From TMED23 sp964643045 (lineage in GTDB: Bacteria; Pseudomonadota; Alphaproteobacteria; Rhodospirillales; UBA2165), in the NCBI GenBank assembly GCA_964643045.1, contig CAZXSC010000055.1:1-16884 (forward strand): a DNA stretch of 16,884 nt, given 5' to 3'. The position numbers and the translations under genes are program-made. Numbering within the stretch: position 1 is the stretch's first letter; each line of letters opens with the position of its first letter. Below the pieces are notes generated by a model. The model saw only the letters and a list, made by a program, of their open reading frames with translations, did no database searches and was not told the DNA's origin. Below, piece after piece: positions 6,546-14,846 of this stretch.

Positions 6546-7421
6546 ATGCTTTCCATTCTGAATGAAATTTCGACGGTTCTGGTCTTCGGTCTCGCTTATG
6601 CGATGTTGCTGTTTATCATTTCCGTTGGTTTATCCATCACCATGGGGCTTATGGGTTTTGCTAATTTGGCTCACGGTTCTTTTGCCATGGCAGGTGGCTA
6701 TGTGACCGTAACATTGGTAACTCAGTCAGGTTTTCCCTTTGGCTTAGCTTTGTTGATTTCGTTCATTGTAATAGCATTAATAAGTTTTCCGTTTGAGCGT
6801 TTTCTCTATCGATACCTATACCGTCGTTCTGAATTGGATCAGGTGTTACTTACTATTGGGCTGGTTTTTGCATCGATAGCTGGCGTAACATTTATTTGGG
6901 GGCATGATCCGCAGCTTATCCAGATGCCTGACTATTTAAAGGGCAGTGTGGATATGGGTTTTAATACCTTTCCAAAGTATCGCATCTTTATGATTGTTGC
7001 TGGTGCCGTGATAGTAGCGGGCTTATTCTATGGTTTGGAGCGCACAAACATTGGTGCGCAGATTAGGGCAGCGGTTGATAACCGGACGATGGCAGAATCA
7101 GTTGGCATAAATACTGATCGGTTATTTACGTGGACATTTGCATTAGGCAGTGGAATGGCTGCTCTTGGAGGTGGGTTGGGTATTCAGATATTAGGTGGGA
7201 TTAAACCTGTCTTCGCGTTTGAATATTTGGTTATTTTCCTAATTGTTGTTGCGGTCGGCGGGCTGGGTAACATTCGTGGTACTTTTTTTGCAGCACTTAT
7301 ACTAGGTATTATCGATTTTGCGGGCAAATTTTATTTCCCGGAGGGGGGAGCCTTTGTCATTTTCGCGGTCACCATTCTTGTTCTCTTGATCCGTCCACAA
7401 GGACTCTTGGGAAAGGAATAA
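6546..7421 (+). CDS. livH: branched-chain amino acid-type ABC transporter permease LivH
   Basis: A 291-residue, very hydrophobic inner-membrane protein with about eight predicted helices. The N-terminal block MGLMGFANLAHGSFAMAGGY is characteristic of LivH-type permeases, as is the cytoplasmic loop ERTNIGAQIRAAVDNRTMAESVGIN (ATPase-coupling helix) near 164-190. The ending IRPQGLLGKE is also typical. Length agrees with the family (about 290-310). There is only a weak ribosome-binding sequence (TAGGT) before the ATG, consistent with lower synthesis than the binding protein. LivM follows after 4 bases. With LivM it forms the transmembrane channel of the importer. Confidence 0.94.
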   Translation: MLSILNEISTVLVFGLAYAMLLFIISVGLSITMGLMGFANLAHGSFAMAGGYVTVTLVTQSGFPFGLALLISFIVIALISFPFERFLYRYLYRRSELDQVLLTIGLVFASIAGVTFIWGHDPQLIQMPDYLKGSVDMGFNTFPKYRIFMIVAGAVIVAGLFYGLERTNIGAQIRAAVDNRTMAESVGINTDRLFTWTFALGSGMAALGGGLGIQILGGIKPVFAFEYLVIFLIVVAVGGLGNIRGTFFAALILGIIDFAGKFYFPEGGAFVIFAVTILVLLIRPQGLLGKE

Positions 7422-7425
7422 AATA

Positions 7426-8433
7426 ATGGAAGGTAACAATAGCCCAGCAGTCCAGGCCGTTAACAATTTGGCAGTACGCCATAAATTCCATTGGGGCGAA
7501 GCGGTACCATGGATTCTAGCCATTCTTGTTTTTTATTTTTTACCGGGTTATCGATTACTCGCAACTCAAATTCTGGTGATGATTATTTTTGCATTATCTT
7601 TGGATTTGATTGTCGGTTATGCAGGCATTATTTCTCTAGGCCATACTGCGTTTTTTGGCACTGGAGCCTATATAACAGCATTATTGGCGACCAATAATTT
7701 TCCGGATCCTATCTTTGGTCTTTTTGCCGCCGCCGCTGGCGCAGCTCTTCTTGGGTTTCTTTCGGGCTGGGTGCTTTTGCGCACTACCGGATTAACGTTG
7801 TTGGTTCTGACTATGGCGGTGACTATTATGTTATTGGAATTAGCCAACGACTTTGACGAAATTACGGGTGGATTTGATGGCATCAATTTTACTAATTCTG
7901 AAATTCTTGGTCTCATAGAATTAGACCAACTGTGGTACTCTAGCAGTTATATTTATGTTCTCGTTGTCCTATTTCTTAGTTTTCTTCTTATCCGGACAAT
8001 CATCTACGCTCCGTTTGGCCGGATGCTGATCGGCATTCGTGAAAATACAAGACGCATGTCAGCAATTGGCACGCCTGTTCATCAACGTCAAGTTATTGCC
8101 TATGTAATTTCGGCGGCGATAGCTGGTATTGCTGGAGCCCTATGGGTTCAGGTTCAAGGTAATGTAACTACCGAAGTTTATGCCTTTGAATTGTCTGGGG
8201 ATGTTTTGATTATGCTAATTCTTGGAGGCACAGGACGTTTGTATGGCGCTTTTCTGGGGGCTACTGTGTTCAAGATTCTAGAGAGTGTTACTGAACAAAT
8301 ACTTGGAACCGATCAACCTTATTGGCAACTTACGGTTGGTTTAGTTCTTATTTTAACAGTTTTGTTTGCAAGGCGTGGACTTTTTGGAATTTTTGAAGAT
8401 TTGAGCAATAGATGGAAGGGACGCGGCCAATGA
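7426..8433 (+). CDS. livM: branched-chain amino acid-type ABC transporter permease LivM
   Basis: A 335-residue polytopic membrane protein. The family block ISLGHTAFFGTGAYITALLA occurs near 71-90, and the coupling loop PFGRMLIGIRENTRRMSAIGTPV near 200-222. The end (FARRGLFGIFEDL) matches LivM. A 25-residue hydrophilic N-terminal tail precedes the first helix, as is common in LivM. AAGGA just before the LivH stop serves as ribosome-binding site. The TGA stop overlaps the LivG start (ATGA). It pairs with LivH in the membrane. Confidence 0.94.
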   Translation: MEGNNSPAVQAVNNLAVRHKFHWGEAVPWILAILVFYFLPGYRLLATQILVMIIFALSLDLIVGYAGIISLGHTAFFGTGAYITALLATNNFPDPIFGLFAAAAGAALLGFLSGWVLLRTTGLTLLVLTMAVTIMLLELANDFDEITGGFDGINFTNSEILGLIELDQLWYSSSYIYVLVVLFLSFLLIRTIIYAPFGRMLIGIRENTRRMSAIGTPVHQRQVIAYVISAAIAGIAGALWVQVQGNVTTEVYAFELSGDVLIMLILGGTGRLYGAFLGATVFKILESVTEQILGTDQPYWQLTVGLVLILTVLFARRGLFGIFEDLSNRWKGRGQ

Positions 8434-9185
8434 GTAATGCGGTCCTAGAAACTAGGAATCTGAGCAAAAATTTTGGCGCTCTCACCGTGACTCAAAATGT
8501 CAACTTTTCCCTCAAACCTGGCGCACGTCATGCGATTATCGGTCCGAATGGTGCTGGTAAGACAACCCTTATCAACTTATTAACCGGTGTTTTGCGCCCT
8601 AGCGGGGGTGCTGTGCTTTTGGGTGGCAATGATATTACGACCATGTCTGAGCATGAGCGAGTTAAGCATGGCATCGCGAGGACATTTCAAATCAACACAC
8701 TTTTTATGGGTCTCAGTGTTATTGATAATCTGTATTTGGTACTTGCAGAGCGCTTGGGAGGGGGCACGGAGATGTTCCGGCCGGCAGGACGTGACATCGG
8801 CGTTCAAGAAGAAGCCCTTCGAATCCTTGAAACACTGAAGCTAGAGGAAAATGCTCTGACGATGATTCGAGAGTTACCCTATGGGCAACAGCGTTTGGTT
8901 GAATTAGCCATAGCTTTGGCGCTTGATCCAAAAGTCCTGCTATTGGATGAACCTGCGGCTGGCGTACCCAGTGCGGAAAGTCATATCATATTGGACGCTG
9001 TTGAAAACCTTCCAGAGGACATCGCCGTATTAATAATTGAACATGATATGGACGTGGTGTTCAGGTTTGCTAAGCGTATTTCTGTATTGGTACGCGGTGC
9101 TATTATGGCTGAGGGCGAACCGGAAGAAATCGCTGCTAATACGGAAGTTCAGGCGGTTTATCTTGGAGAGACTAATCATGTCTAA
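8430..9185 (+). CDS. livG: branched-chain amino acid-type ABC transporter ATPase LivG
   Basis: A 251-residue nucleotide-binding subunit. Walker A GPNGAGKTT is at 38-46 and Walker B is VLLLDEP. The ABC signature is in the LivG form LPYGQQR instead of LSGGQ, and the H-loop is in IIEHDMD. ATG 8430 is chosen over the in-frame ATG 8412 because it gives a 4-base ATGA overlap with LivM, places GGAAGGGA (8414-8421) 8 bases upstream, and produces the same MSNAVL start as LivF. It hydrolyses ATP at the cytoplasmic face to drive import. Confidence 0.95.
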   Translation: MSNAVLETRNLSKNFGALTVTQNVNFSLKPGARHAIIGPNGAGKTTLINLLTGVLRPSGGAVLLGGNDITTMSEHERVKHGIARTFQINTLFMGLSVIDNLYLVLAERLGGGTEMFRPAGRDIGVQEEALRILETLKLEENALTMIRELPYGQQRLVELAIALALDPKVLLLDEPAAGVPSAESHIILDAVENLPEDIAVLIIEHDMDVVFRFAKRISVLVRGAIMAEGEPEEIAANTEVQAVYLGETNHV

Positions 9186-9885
9186 TGCGGTTTTGAACAC
9201 AGTTGGGGTGACTGCAGGTTACGGTGATACGATAGTGCTGGATAGTTTATCGCTTAGTCTGGGAGAGGGGGAGAGCATAAGTGTGATCGGGCGAAACGGT
9301 GTCGGTAAGACAACGCTATTGGCAACACTTATGGGGCACACAACATTACACGGTGGTGAGATCTTTTTAGCGGGTGAAGATCAATCTAATACGCCGAGTT
9401 TTGAAAGGGTTAAAGCAGGCCTCGGATATGTTCCTCAAGAACGTGAGATATTCCCATCACTTACTGTGGATGAAAACATGAATATTGGTGCAAAGCCGGG
9501 TCAGTGGACAGCTGAAAAACTCTTTGAACTTTTCCCGAACTTGGCTGAGCGACGGCGCAACATGGGGAATCAGCTTTCGGGTGGCGAATTACAGATGTTG
9601 GCAATTGCCCGTGCACTGATGACCAACCCCAAGGTATTACTAATGGATGAGCCTTCAGAGGGTTTAGCTCCGGTCATTGTGGAAGAATTATTTAGAGTGA
9701 TGACACAACTGCGCGATACTGGTGGCATGTCAATAATCTTAGTGGAACAAAATACTCGTATTGCACTGGATTTTTCAAAGCGCATCATGGTAATGGACCG
9801 TGGTCGGATCATCTTTGATGGTGAAAGCGACGTTCTGAACCGTGATCCGAGCAAACTTGAAGAATTAATTGGCCTTTCTGGTTAG
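9178..9885 (+). CDS. livF: branched-chain amino acid-type ABC transporter ATPase LivF
   Basis: A 235-residue second ATPase subunit. Walker A GRNGVGKTT is at 38-46, the signature is LSGGELQMLAIARAL and Walker B is VLLMDEPSEGLAP; the last is the typical LivF form. The Q-loop region LGYVPQEREIFPSLTV is also family-typical. The frame is open further upstream, but ATG 9178 has GGAGAG (9165-9170) 7 bases before it and begins with MSNAVL like LivG, so it is the real start; it overlaps the LivG end by 8 bases. It closes the transporter operon; the next gene is convergent. Confidence 0.95.
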   Translation: MSNAVLNTVGVTAGYGDTIVLDSLSLSLGEGESISVIGRNGVGKTTLLATLMGHTTLHGGEIFLAGEDQSNTPSFERVKAGLGYVPQEREIFPSLTVDENMNIGAKPGQWTAEKLFELFPNLAERRRNMGNQLSGGELQMLAIARALMTNPKVLLMDEPSEGLAPVIVEELFRVMTQLRDTGGMSIILVEQNTRIALDFSKRIMVMDRGRIIFDGESDVLNRDPSKLEELIGLSG

Positions 9886-9926
9886 AACCATGGAATAAGA
9901 GACTTAATTATGGTTCCTGAGCGTCT

Positions 9927-10373
9927 TTAGTTGGCAAGTTTTTTAAGTAAACGCCGCAGGGTTTCTTGTTCCGTTTTAGAGAGTTTTGATGCTGCCAGTG
10001 TATGAGCACTCAAAGCCCACCTTTGAATACCCTGTATTGCTTTTTTTGCTTTTGGGGTGGCTTTGATTAATAGGCTTCGACGATCACTGGGGTCTCTTTC
10101 GCGTTTTATAAGACCGCTTTTCTCAAGATTCTTTATAGCCAATCCGGTCGTCGTTCTATCTAGATCTAATAGGCGAGCAATGTGGATCTGATTAAGGTGT
10201 TGTTTACCGGTGGCAATTGTCAAAACAAGGTGCTGAGTGGACGTCAGCATGAGTTTGTTGGCGGGGTGATTCTCGAGAGAAGCTCGCATGACTTGATAGG
10301 CTCGACGTAGGAGAAAACCAAACCGTTCACGCACAACATCAAATTCTATATCAATTTCCCGACCTTTTTCCAA
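9927..10373 (-). CDS. MarR-family transcriptional regulator
   Basis: A 148-residue winged-helix protein. The recognition region LNQIHIARLLDLDRTTTGLAIKNLEKSGLIKRERDPSDRRS (about 59-99) shows the MarR pattern of helix-turn-helix followed by the DxxDRR wing. N- and C-terminal helices for dimerisation flank it, and the length is normal. The start is uncertain. No ATG precedes residue 29, and TTG 10373 with a weak GGGATAG upstream gives a family-sized protein with an in-frame stop just before it. It lies between the transporter operon (convergent, 41 bases apart) and the LigF-like operon (divergent). It could bind the dyad shared by both promoter regions. MarR proteins often respond to aromatic ligands; the ligand here is unknown. 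Confidence 0.88.
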   Translation of the reverse strand: MEKGREIDIEFDVVRERFGFLLRRAYQVMRASLENHPANKLMLTSTQHLVLTIATGKQHLNQIHIARLLDLDRTTTGLAIKNLEKSGLIKRERDPSDRRSLLIKATPKAKKAIQGIQRWALSAHTLAASKLSKTEQETLRRLLKKLAN

Positions 10374-10461
10374 AATCTATCCCATCATTGTAAAAAATAA
10401 TTTGTTCAATCCTCTGAAGCTAGACACCCGACAGCTCTTCCTCGTACGTAAATTATTAAAC

Positions 10462-10493
10462 ATACTTGAAATATTAATCATATGTATTACTAT
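10462..10493 (+). promoter_or_regulatory. candidate promoter/operator of the LigF-like operon
   Basis: TTGAAA (10466-10471) and TACTAT (10488-10493) with a 16-base spacer form a plausible sigma-70 promoter about 65 bases before the GST gene. The dyad ATACTTGA, 8 bases, TCATATGTAT overlaps it. Across ATACTTGAA-N11-ATGTATTA, 23 of 28 bases equal those at 5102-5129 before the transporter operon. An operator for the adjacent MarR protein is the simplest reading. Confidence 0.55.
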
Positions 10494-10559
10494 ATTCTAA
10501 ACAATGCAATATCCTTAAAATTAAGCGATCCGAATTGATATGGGCAAAGGAGTGCACTC

Positions 10560-11381
10560 ATGTTTGAACTTTACCATCACGGCTCATCGGTTTGCGCGGC
10601 AAAAGTGCGCCTCGCACTGGAGGAGAAAGGAGTTGAATATAAAAAGCACTATTTAGATATTTTAAAAGGGGATCAGTTTGATCCCGAGTATTTAAAGATT
10701 AACTCTAAAGGTGTCGTGCCGACGCTTATTCACGATGGCAATGTGATCACCGAATCCTCTGTCATCTGTGAATATTTGGAGTGGGTGTTACCCAATACGA
10801 AAAAATTAATACCTGATGATCCGGTGGCACGGGCCGACATGCGCTGTTGGACCAAATTGGTTGATGAAGAGTTACACTGGGCATGTGGAACACTGACGTT
10901 TACGTGTTCTCATCGCTACACCATCAATCGAATGTCCAAGGAGAAGGTGGAGAAATTTTTGGAAAGCACACCAAAATTGTCCCTGGCATCTGACTGGAAA
11001 AAGCGTAAACGTCGTTATGTGGAGGATGGCCTTTCTGATCCTGATGCACGCAAAGCTATTATCGTTCACGAAATGGTCCTGGATAAGATGGAAGAAGCAT
11101 TGGGCGCAAGTGAATATCTTGTTGGAGATACCTACACCCTCGCTGATGTCGCGCTGATTCCCTACCTCAACCGCCTCTATATGTTGTCGATGTTGGAGAA
11201 ATGGTGCGAAGATAAACCAAACACACTGAATTGGTTTAACCGAATGCGAGCTCGACCGGTGTTTGCTCTTGCCATTGATAAATATCTGCCTGAAGATCTC
11301 GCCAAGGATTTAAGCACAAATGGAGCTAAAAGTTGGCCGGAGGTCAAGAAAATATTAGATGAGGAGCTCAAATCTTGGTAA
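10560..11381 (+). CDS. LigF-like (beta-etherase-type) glutathione S-transferase
   Basis: A 273-residue GST. The N-terminal thioredoxin-like domain (1-77) has GSSVCAAKVRLAL, the cis-proline in GVVPTL (Pro54) and the glutathione-binding TES motif (Glu65-Ser66). The helical domain contains the TLAD N-capping motif (Asp196). VITESSVICEYLE, RADMRCWTKLVDE and a long insertion before the C-terminal helices resemble the Sphingobium LigF beta-aryl etherase as I recall it, including its above-average length. LigF uses glutathione to cleave beta-aryl ether bonds of lignin-type dimers. AAAGGAG (10546-10552) supplies a good ribosome-binding site. It heads an operon with a ConA-like protein and a GMC oxidoreductase. 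Family assignment is firm; the true substrate is not proven. Confidence 0.85.
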   Translation: MFELYHHGSSVCAAKVRLALEEKGVEYKKHYLDILKGDQFDPEYLKINSKGVVPTLIHDGNVITESSVICEYLEWVLPNTKKLIPDDPVARADMRCWTKLVDEELHWACGTLTFTCSHRYTINRMSKEKVEKFLESTPKLSLASDWKKRKRRYVEDGLSDPDARKAIIVHEMVLDKMEEALGASEYLVGDTYTLADVALIPYLNRLYMLSMLEKWCEDKPNTLNWFNRMRARPVFALAIDKYLPEDLAKDLSTNGAKSWPEVKKILDEELKSW

Positions 11382-11433
11382 GAAAGGGATTTGGGCGGGT
11401 GAAAGGAATTTAAAGCAAGTATTGGAGAGAAGC

Positions 11434-12051
11434 ATGAGTGAGTTTCAATTAAATCTAGAAACCCTGTTGCCTAATGACGTAGAACCCACAAAGGCCTCTC
11501 ATGACGGATACGACGCTGTTCGTTTGGTTTTAACACCTGATGCCGAAACCCCTGACAATCCGACCTTTGCACGTATTAAGGGTTTAGAATTTCATAATGG
11601 CGTGATTGAAATTGAAGTTGCTGGTCGGCCACTTCCAAATGCGATCCCTGAAGCTAGAGGCTTCATTGGTATCGCATTCCGAATTGCCGATGATCTTTCG
11701 GCATTTGAATGCATGTATTTGCGCCCGACTAACGGCCGTGCTGGGCAACAGCTAAGGCGAAACCGAGCGACACAATATTTTTCTTATCCTGACTGGAAGT
11801 TTGATCGTCTTCGTACCGAGGTGCCGGGGCATTATGAAGCCTACGTGGATCTGGTTACAGGAGCTTGGACAAAGATGCGTATCGAAGTCATGGGCGAGCT
11901 GGCTAAATTGTTTGTTCATGACAATGAGCATCCGACCCTGATCGTTAATGATCTTAAACACGGTGGCGATATGAAGGGTGGGATCGGCCTCTACATTGAT
12001 AACGGTACCGAAGGTTTTTTCAGGAATTTGAGAGTTACTCATAATAACTGA
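11434..12051 (+). CDS. ConA-like (DUF1080/LamG-type fold) protein of unknown function
   Basis: A 205-residue, mostly beta protein with no signal peptide. Segments such as GFIGIAFRI, ECMYLRPTNGRA, WTKMRIEVMGELAKLFV, GGIGLYIDNGTEGFFRNLRV follow the pattern of concanavalin-A-like jelly-roll domains of the DUF1080 type. No catalytic acid pair can be assigned, so binding or enzyme activity is open. ATG 11434 has GGAGAGA (11424-11430) just upstream; the open frame before it overlaps the GST gene and is not used. Placed 52 bases after the GST and 26 before the GMC oxidoreductase, it is probably part of the same operon. A cytoplasmic location is unusual if it were a glycan-binding module. Confidence 0.75.
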   Translation: MSEFQLNLETLLPNDVEPTKASHDGYDAVRLVLTPDAETPDNPTFARIKGLEFHNGVIEIEVAGRPLPNAIPEARGFIGIAFRIADDLSAFECMYLRPTNGRAGQQLRRNRATQYFSYPDWKFDRLRTEVPGHYEAYVDLVTGAWTKMRIEVMGELAKLFVHDNEHPTLIVNDLKHGGDMKGGIGLYIDNGTEGFFRNLRVTHNN

Positions 12052-12077
12052 CCGGGAAAGGTATAAACAAAAATATC

Positions 12078-13676
12078 ATGGTAGAATTTGATTATATTAT
12101 CGTTGGTGCGGGGTCCGCAGGGTGTGTTTTAGCGAATCGATTAAGCGCAGATCCCCGTAACACTGTTCTTGTTTTGGAAGCTGGTGGAAAGGATAGCCAC
12201 CCTTTAATTCATATACCTTTTGCGACATCCAAGATTTGGAAAGACCCTAAATTTAATTGGTCTTATATGTCGGAGCCCGAACCTTTTATGAACAATCGAC
12301 GGCTTTACCATCCTCGTGGCAAGGTCTTGGGGGGATCATCATCTATCAATATGACGGCATATGTGCGTGGGAATAGAGGAGACTATGACCGTTGGGGGCA
12401 AATGGGTTTGGTCGATTGGACCTATGAAAAGGTCCTTCCTTATTTCAAGAAGTCTGAAAATTATTTAAGTGGGCGTAATGAATTTCATGGTGCCAGTGGT
12501 CCTATGAAAACGGCAATTGCGCCGACTGAAGATTCAATATTTGACGCTTATCTAAAAGCTGGAGAGTCTCTCGGCTACGCTTATCGAGATGATTTTAACG
12601 GGAGTGAACAAGAGGGTTTGTCTAGAATGCAGTTTACCTCGGCAGAGGGACGTCGCCAAAGTGCGGCGGTTGCTTTCCTTCACCCAGCGTTAGGAAGGAC
12701 TAATCTAGAAGCTATTACTCGCGCTCAGGTTCAACGTATTCAATTTGAAGGGAAGAAAGCAGCAAGAATTGAATATATACATAACGGACGCAGCTTCGTT
12801 GTAGGTGCTAATAAGGAAATAATTCTGTCAGGAGGAACTTTCAACTCCGCTCAACTTTTAATGCTTTCAGGTATTGGTCCTTCAGATCATCTTCAAGAAT
12901 TTGATATTAAAACGATAGTTGATCGAAAAAACGTCGGAAAGAATCTTCAGGACCACCCGAGTGTGTGGATTGAGTTTGAACGCAAGTCATTTTCAGCCTT
13001 CCAAAGGGATCTTCGATTTGATCGTTTAGCACTAAATATGCTGCGCGCACACTTTCTTCGGTCTGGTCCAGCAACTCATCCAATTGGTTTTGGTACTGGC
13101 TTTGTTAAAAGCCGTCCGGAACTGGCACTCCCGGATATACAATTATTTTTCCGCCTTTTTTCTGTACAGGCGCGTGAATGGTTTCCTTTTGTTCGCAGGC
13201 CTGGACCTTCGGGTATTGGTCTCATGGCTTGTCATTTGCGTCCCGAGAGTCGGGGGGAGGTTACGCTTGCTTCGAATAATTCTAATGTTCCACCTAAAAT
13301 TATCAATAATCTATTTTCGACCGATGCGGACCGTGCGGCTATACGTCGTGGATTTAAGATAATACGTGCTCTTGCGACTCAGCCTGCTTTCGCCAACCAT
13401 CTGGGCAAGGAGATGATACCGGGAGAGACAGTTGATACCGAGGATGAGATTGATGCCTTTATTCGTGAAACGGCAAATACGGTGTTTCACCCGATTGGCA
13501 CCTGCCGGATGGGTATCGATGAGGATTCGGTGGTGGATACGCAGTTAAAAGTACGCGGTTGTGAAAATCTGCGTGTGGTCGACGCCTCGGTCATGCCCGA
13601 CTTGGTTGGAGGTAATATCAACGCGCCGGTACTGATGATTGCGGAAAAGGCGGCGGAGTATATTTTAGAATCGTAA
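12078..13676 (+). CDS. GMC-family FAD-dependent alcohol/choline dehydrogenase-like oxidoreductase
   Basis: A 532-residue flavoprotein. The FAD-binding GAGSAG lies at 10-15, followed by the E of LVLEAGG. GMC signature 1 covers about 78-98 (HPRGKVLGGSSSIN...). Signature 2 lies near SGGTFNSAQLLMLSGIGP. The catalytic pair is probably His471 (FHPIGTCRMG) and Asn515 (NINAP). Length and motifs match BetA/AlkJ-like dehydrogenases acting on primary or secondary alcohols. The ribosome-binding site is poor (GGGAAAGG, about 17 bases from the ATG), so coupling to the upstream gene may matter. In the LigF-like operon it could oxidise an alcohol group of an aryl-ether substrate or product, a role played by SDR enzymes (LigD) in Sphingobium; this is inference. 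Confidence 0.92.
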   Translation: MVEFDYIIVGAGSAGCVLANRLSADPRNTVLVLEAGGKDSHPLIHIPFATSKIWKDPKFNWSYMSEPEPFMNNRRLYHPRGKVLGGSSSINMTAYVRGNRGDYDRWGQMGLVDWTYEKVLPYFKKSENYLSGRNEFHGASGPMKTAIAPTEDSIFDAYLKAGESLGYAYRDDFNGSEQEGLSRMQFTSAEGRRQSAAVAFLHPALGRTNLEAITRAQVQRIQFEGKKAARIEYIHNGRSFVVGANKEIILSGGTFNSAQLLMLSGIGPSDHLQEFDIKTIVDRKNVGKNLQDHPSVWIEFERKSFSAFQRDLRFDRLALNMLRAHFLRSGPATHPIGFGTGFVKSRPELALPDIQLFFRLFSVQAREWFPFVRRPGPSGIGLMACHLRPESRGEVTLASNNSNVPPKIINNLFSTDADRAAIRRGFKIIRALATQPAFANHLGKEMIPGETVDTEDEIDAFIRETANTVFHPIGTCRMGIDEDSVVDTQLKVRGCENLRVVDASVMPDLVGGNINAPVLMIAEKAAEYILES

Positions 13677-13696
13677 TCACCCGTGTTTATTCTGCG

Positions 13697-13762
13697 GAAA
13701 AAGTTACAAATAATTACTACTAAACATTTGTTTTTGCGCAGTGAAGTCAGTGTAACTTTTTC
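13697..13762. terminator. 11-base perfect inverted repeat between convergent genes; possible bidirectional terminator
   Basis: GAAAAAGTTAC (13697-13707) and GTAACTTTTTC (13752-13762) are perfect complements. The arms end in A5 or T5, so on either strand the transcript leaves a U-rich arm. They lie at the meeting point of the GMC gene (ends 13676) and the Gfo/Idh gene (ends 13747), and the right arm is inside the latter's last codons. The 44-base loop is long for a terminator, so the role is uncertain. Confidence 0.4.
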
Positions 13763-14745
13763 AATAGCTGCATTTTGATCCATTTTCCGTTTTTGCGGCA
13801 TGAATCCTTCATAGCTTCAATGACAGCAACATTGTTGATAGCTTCGACAGAAGAAATTGGATAGTTGGAATTCCCCACGCAGGACTGCTGAAATGCTCGG
13901 AGTTCAGACACGAGTGTATTTTCGTTTTGCAGTGACAATTCTTTGGATAAGCCGGGCCCTGTCTGCCAACTCAATGTCGAAAAATCATCCTTTGTCTCAG
14001 CAACGCCTTTAGTGCCATAAATTCGAAGGTAAGAAGTCAGTGGTGTTGCAAACGAGGTTCCGAGTGTTCCGGTCATGCCATTTTTTAGCTCAAATAAAGC
14101 TGCAGTTGTATCATCAATATCGACGTCTAAAACCCGCCGCTTACTAATACAACTTAATCGGTCAATGGGTCCCAGGAGCCATTGAATGGTATCAATCATA
14201 TGAAGCCCAATGGAAACCAATGAACCGGCGGGTGATTCATCTCGATTAGCGCGCCAATTATCCTTCTCAAATTTCATGGCGCTATTACCTGAGAAATGCG
14301 CTTCAACATGGAGCAGTTGTCCAAATTTTCCCTCTTTGATCCATTTAGTTAATTCCTGCGCGGCGGCAGAAAAACGCCGATTATGTCCAACAGCTAAGAC
14401 TACATCGTTACTATTACAATAAGATGCAGCGGATCTCGCACTGTCGACAGTTAGGGCTAAAGGTTTTTCGACAAATACATGTTTACCAAACTTGGCTGCT
14501 TGAATTACTTGATTAGCATGTTGGCTATGGGGCGTCGATAGAACCACACCATCAATTTTTGGATCGTCCAACATTTCTGCGTAATTTGTATAAACCCTGC
14601 TTTTGAATTTATTACTAAAGTTTGTCATTTCGGTTGACGACAAAGAGTAACACCCATGTATATTGATTTTTGAAGATAATTTTTGGGCGGCATTGCCAAG
14701 TTCATTGCCCCACCATCCCAGCCCTACAAAACCAAGGTCGATCAT
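13747..14745 (-). CDS. Gfo/Idh/MocA-family NAD(P)-dependent oxidoreductase
   Basis: A 332-residue dehydrogenase. The Rossmann motif GFVGLGWWG is at 5-13, STPHSQHA near 70-77, and the family's EKPLA (93-97, catalytic-type Lys94) follows HVFV. The C-terminal half is the mixed alpha/beta substrate domain, including GSLVSIGLHMID, which supplies the usual active-site Asp/His region. These enzymes oxidise or reduce sugars, inositols, dihydrodiols and related polyols. The start is ATG 14745 because AAAGGA precedes it by about 7 bases; upstream in-frame codons lack a better signal. It is transcribed divergently from the SMP-30-like gene 101 bases away. A dehydrogenase next to a lactonase is a common sugar-oxidation pairing: sugar to lactone, then hydrolysis. 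Confidence 0.9.
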   Translation of the reverse strand: MIDLGFVGLGWWGNELGNAAQKLSSKINIHGCYSLSSTEMTNFSNKFKSRVYTNYAEMLDDPKIDGVVLSTPHSQHANQVIQAAKFGKHVFVEKPLALTVDSARSAASYCNSNDVVLAVGHNRRFSAAAQELTKWIKEGKFGQLLHVEAHFSGNSAMKFEKDNWRANRDESPAGSLVSIGLHMIDTIQWLLGPIDRLSCISKRRVLDVDIDDTTAALFELKNGMTGTLGTSFATPLTSYLRIYGTKGVAETKDDFSTLSWQTGPGLSKELSLQNENTLVSELRAFQQSCVGNSNYPISSVEAINNVAVIEAMKDSCRKNGKWIKMQLLKKLH

Positions 14746-14774
14746 TTTTGATCCTTTATATATTTCTTTAATTG

Positions 14775-14792
14775 CACCTGCTTGCAAAGGTG
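14775..14792. promoter_or_regulatory. dyad CACCT-N8-AGGTG in the Gfo/Idh - SMP-30 divergent region
   Basis: CACCT (14775-14779) and AGGTG (14788-14792) are complementary and sit between two divergent genes, where an operator for a shared regulator would be expected. Five-base arms are short and could arise by chance. No regulator gene is adjacent. Confidence 0.25.
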
Positions 14793-14846
14793 AATATCAT
14801 TTGCTTATTTTGGACAAGCGATTGCGCCGTCACGGATAAATTCTTG

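Noticed and set aside
9037..9177. Upstream extension of LivF
   Set aside because: It overlaps LivG coding sequence and adds a segment foreign to LivF; ATG 9178 has a good ribosome-binding site and family-typical start.
9887..9918. AACCAT/ATGGTT inverted repeat after LivF as a terminator
   Set aside because: Six-base AT-rich arms with a 20-base loop and no T-run; too weak to call.
14772..14846. TTG-started N-terminal extension of the SMP-30-like protein
   Set aside because: It adds 25 residues with no family match and lies in the divergent promoter region.
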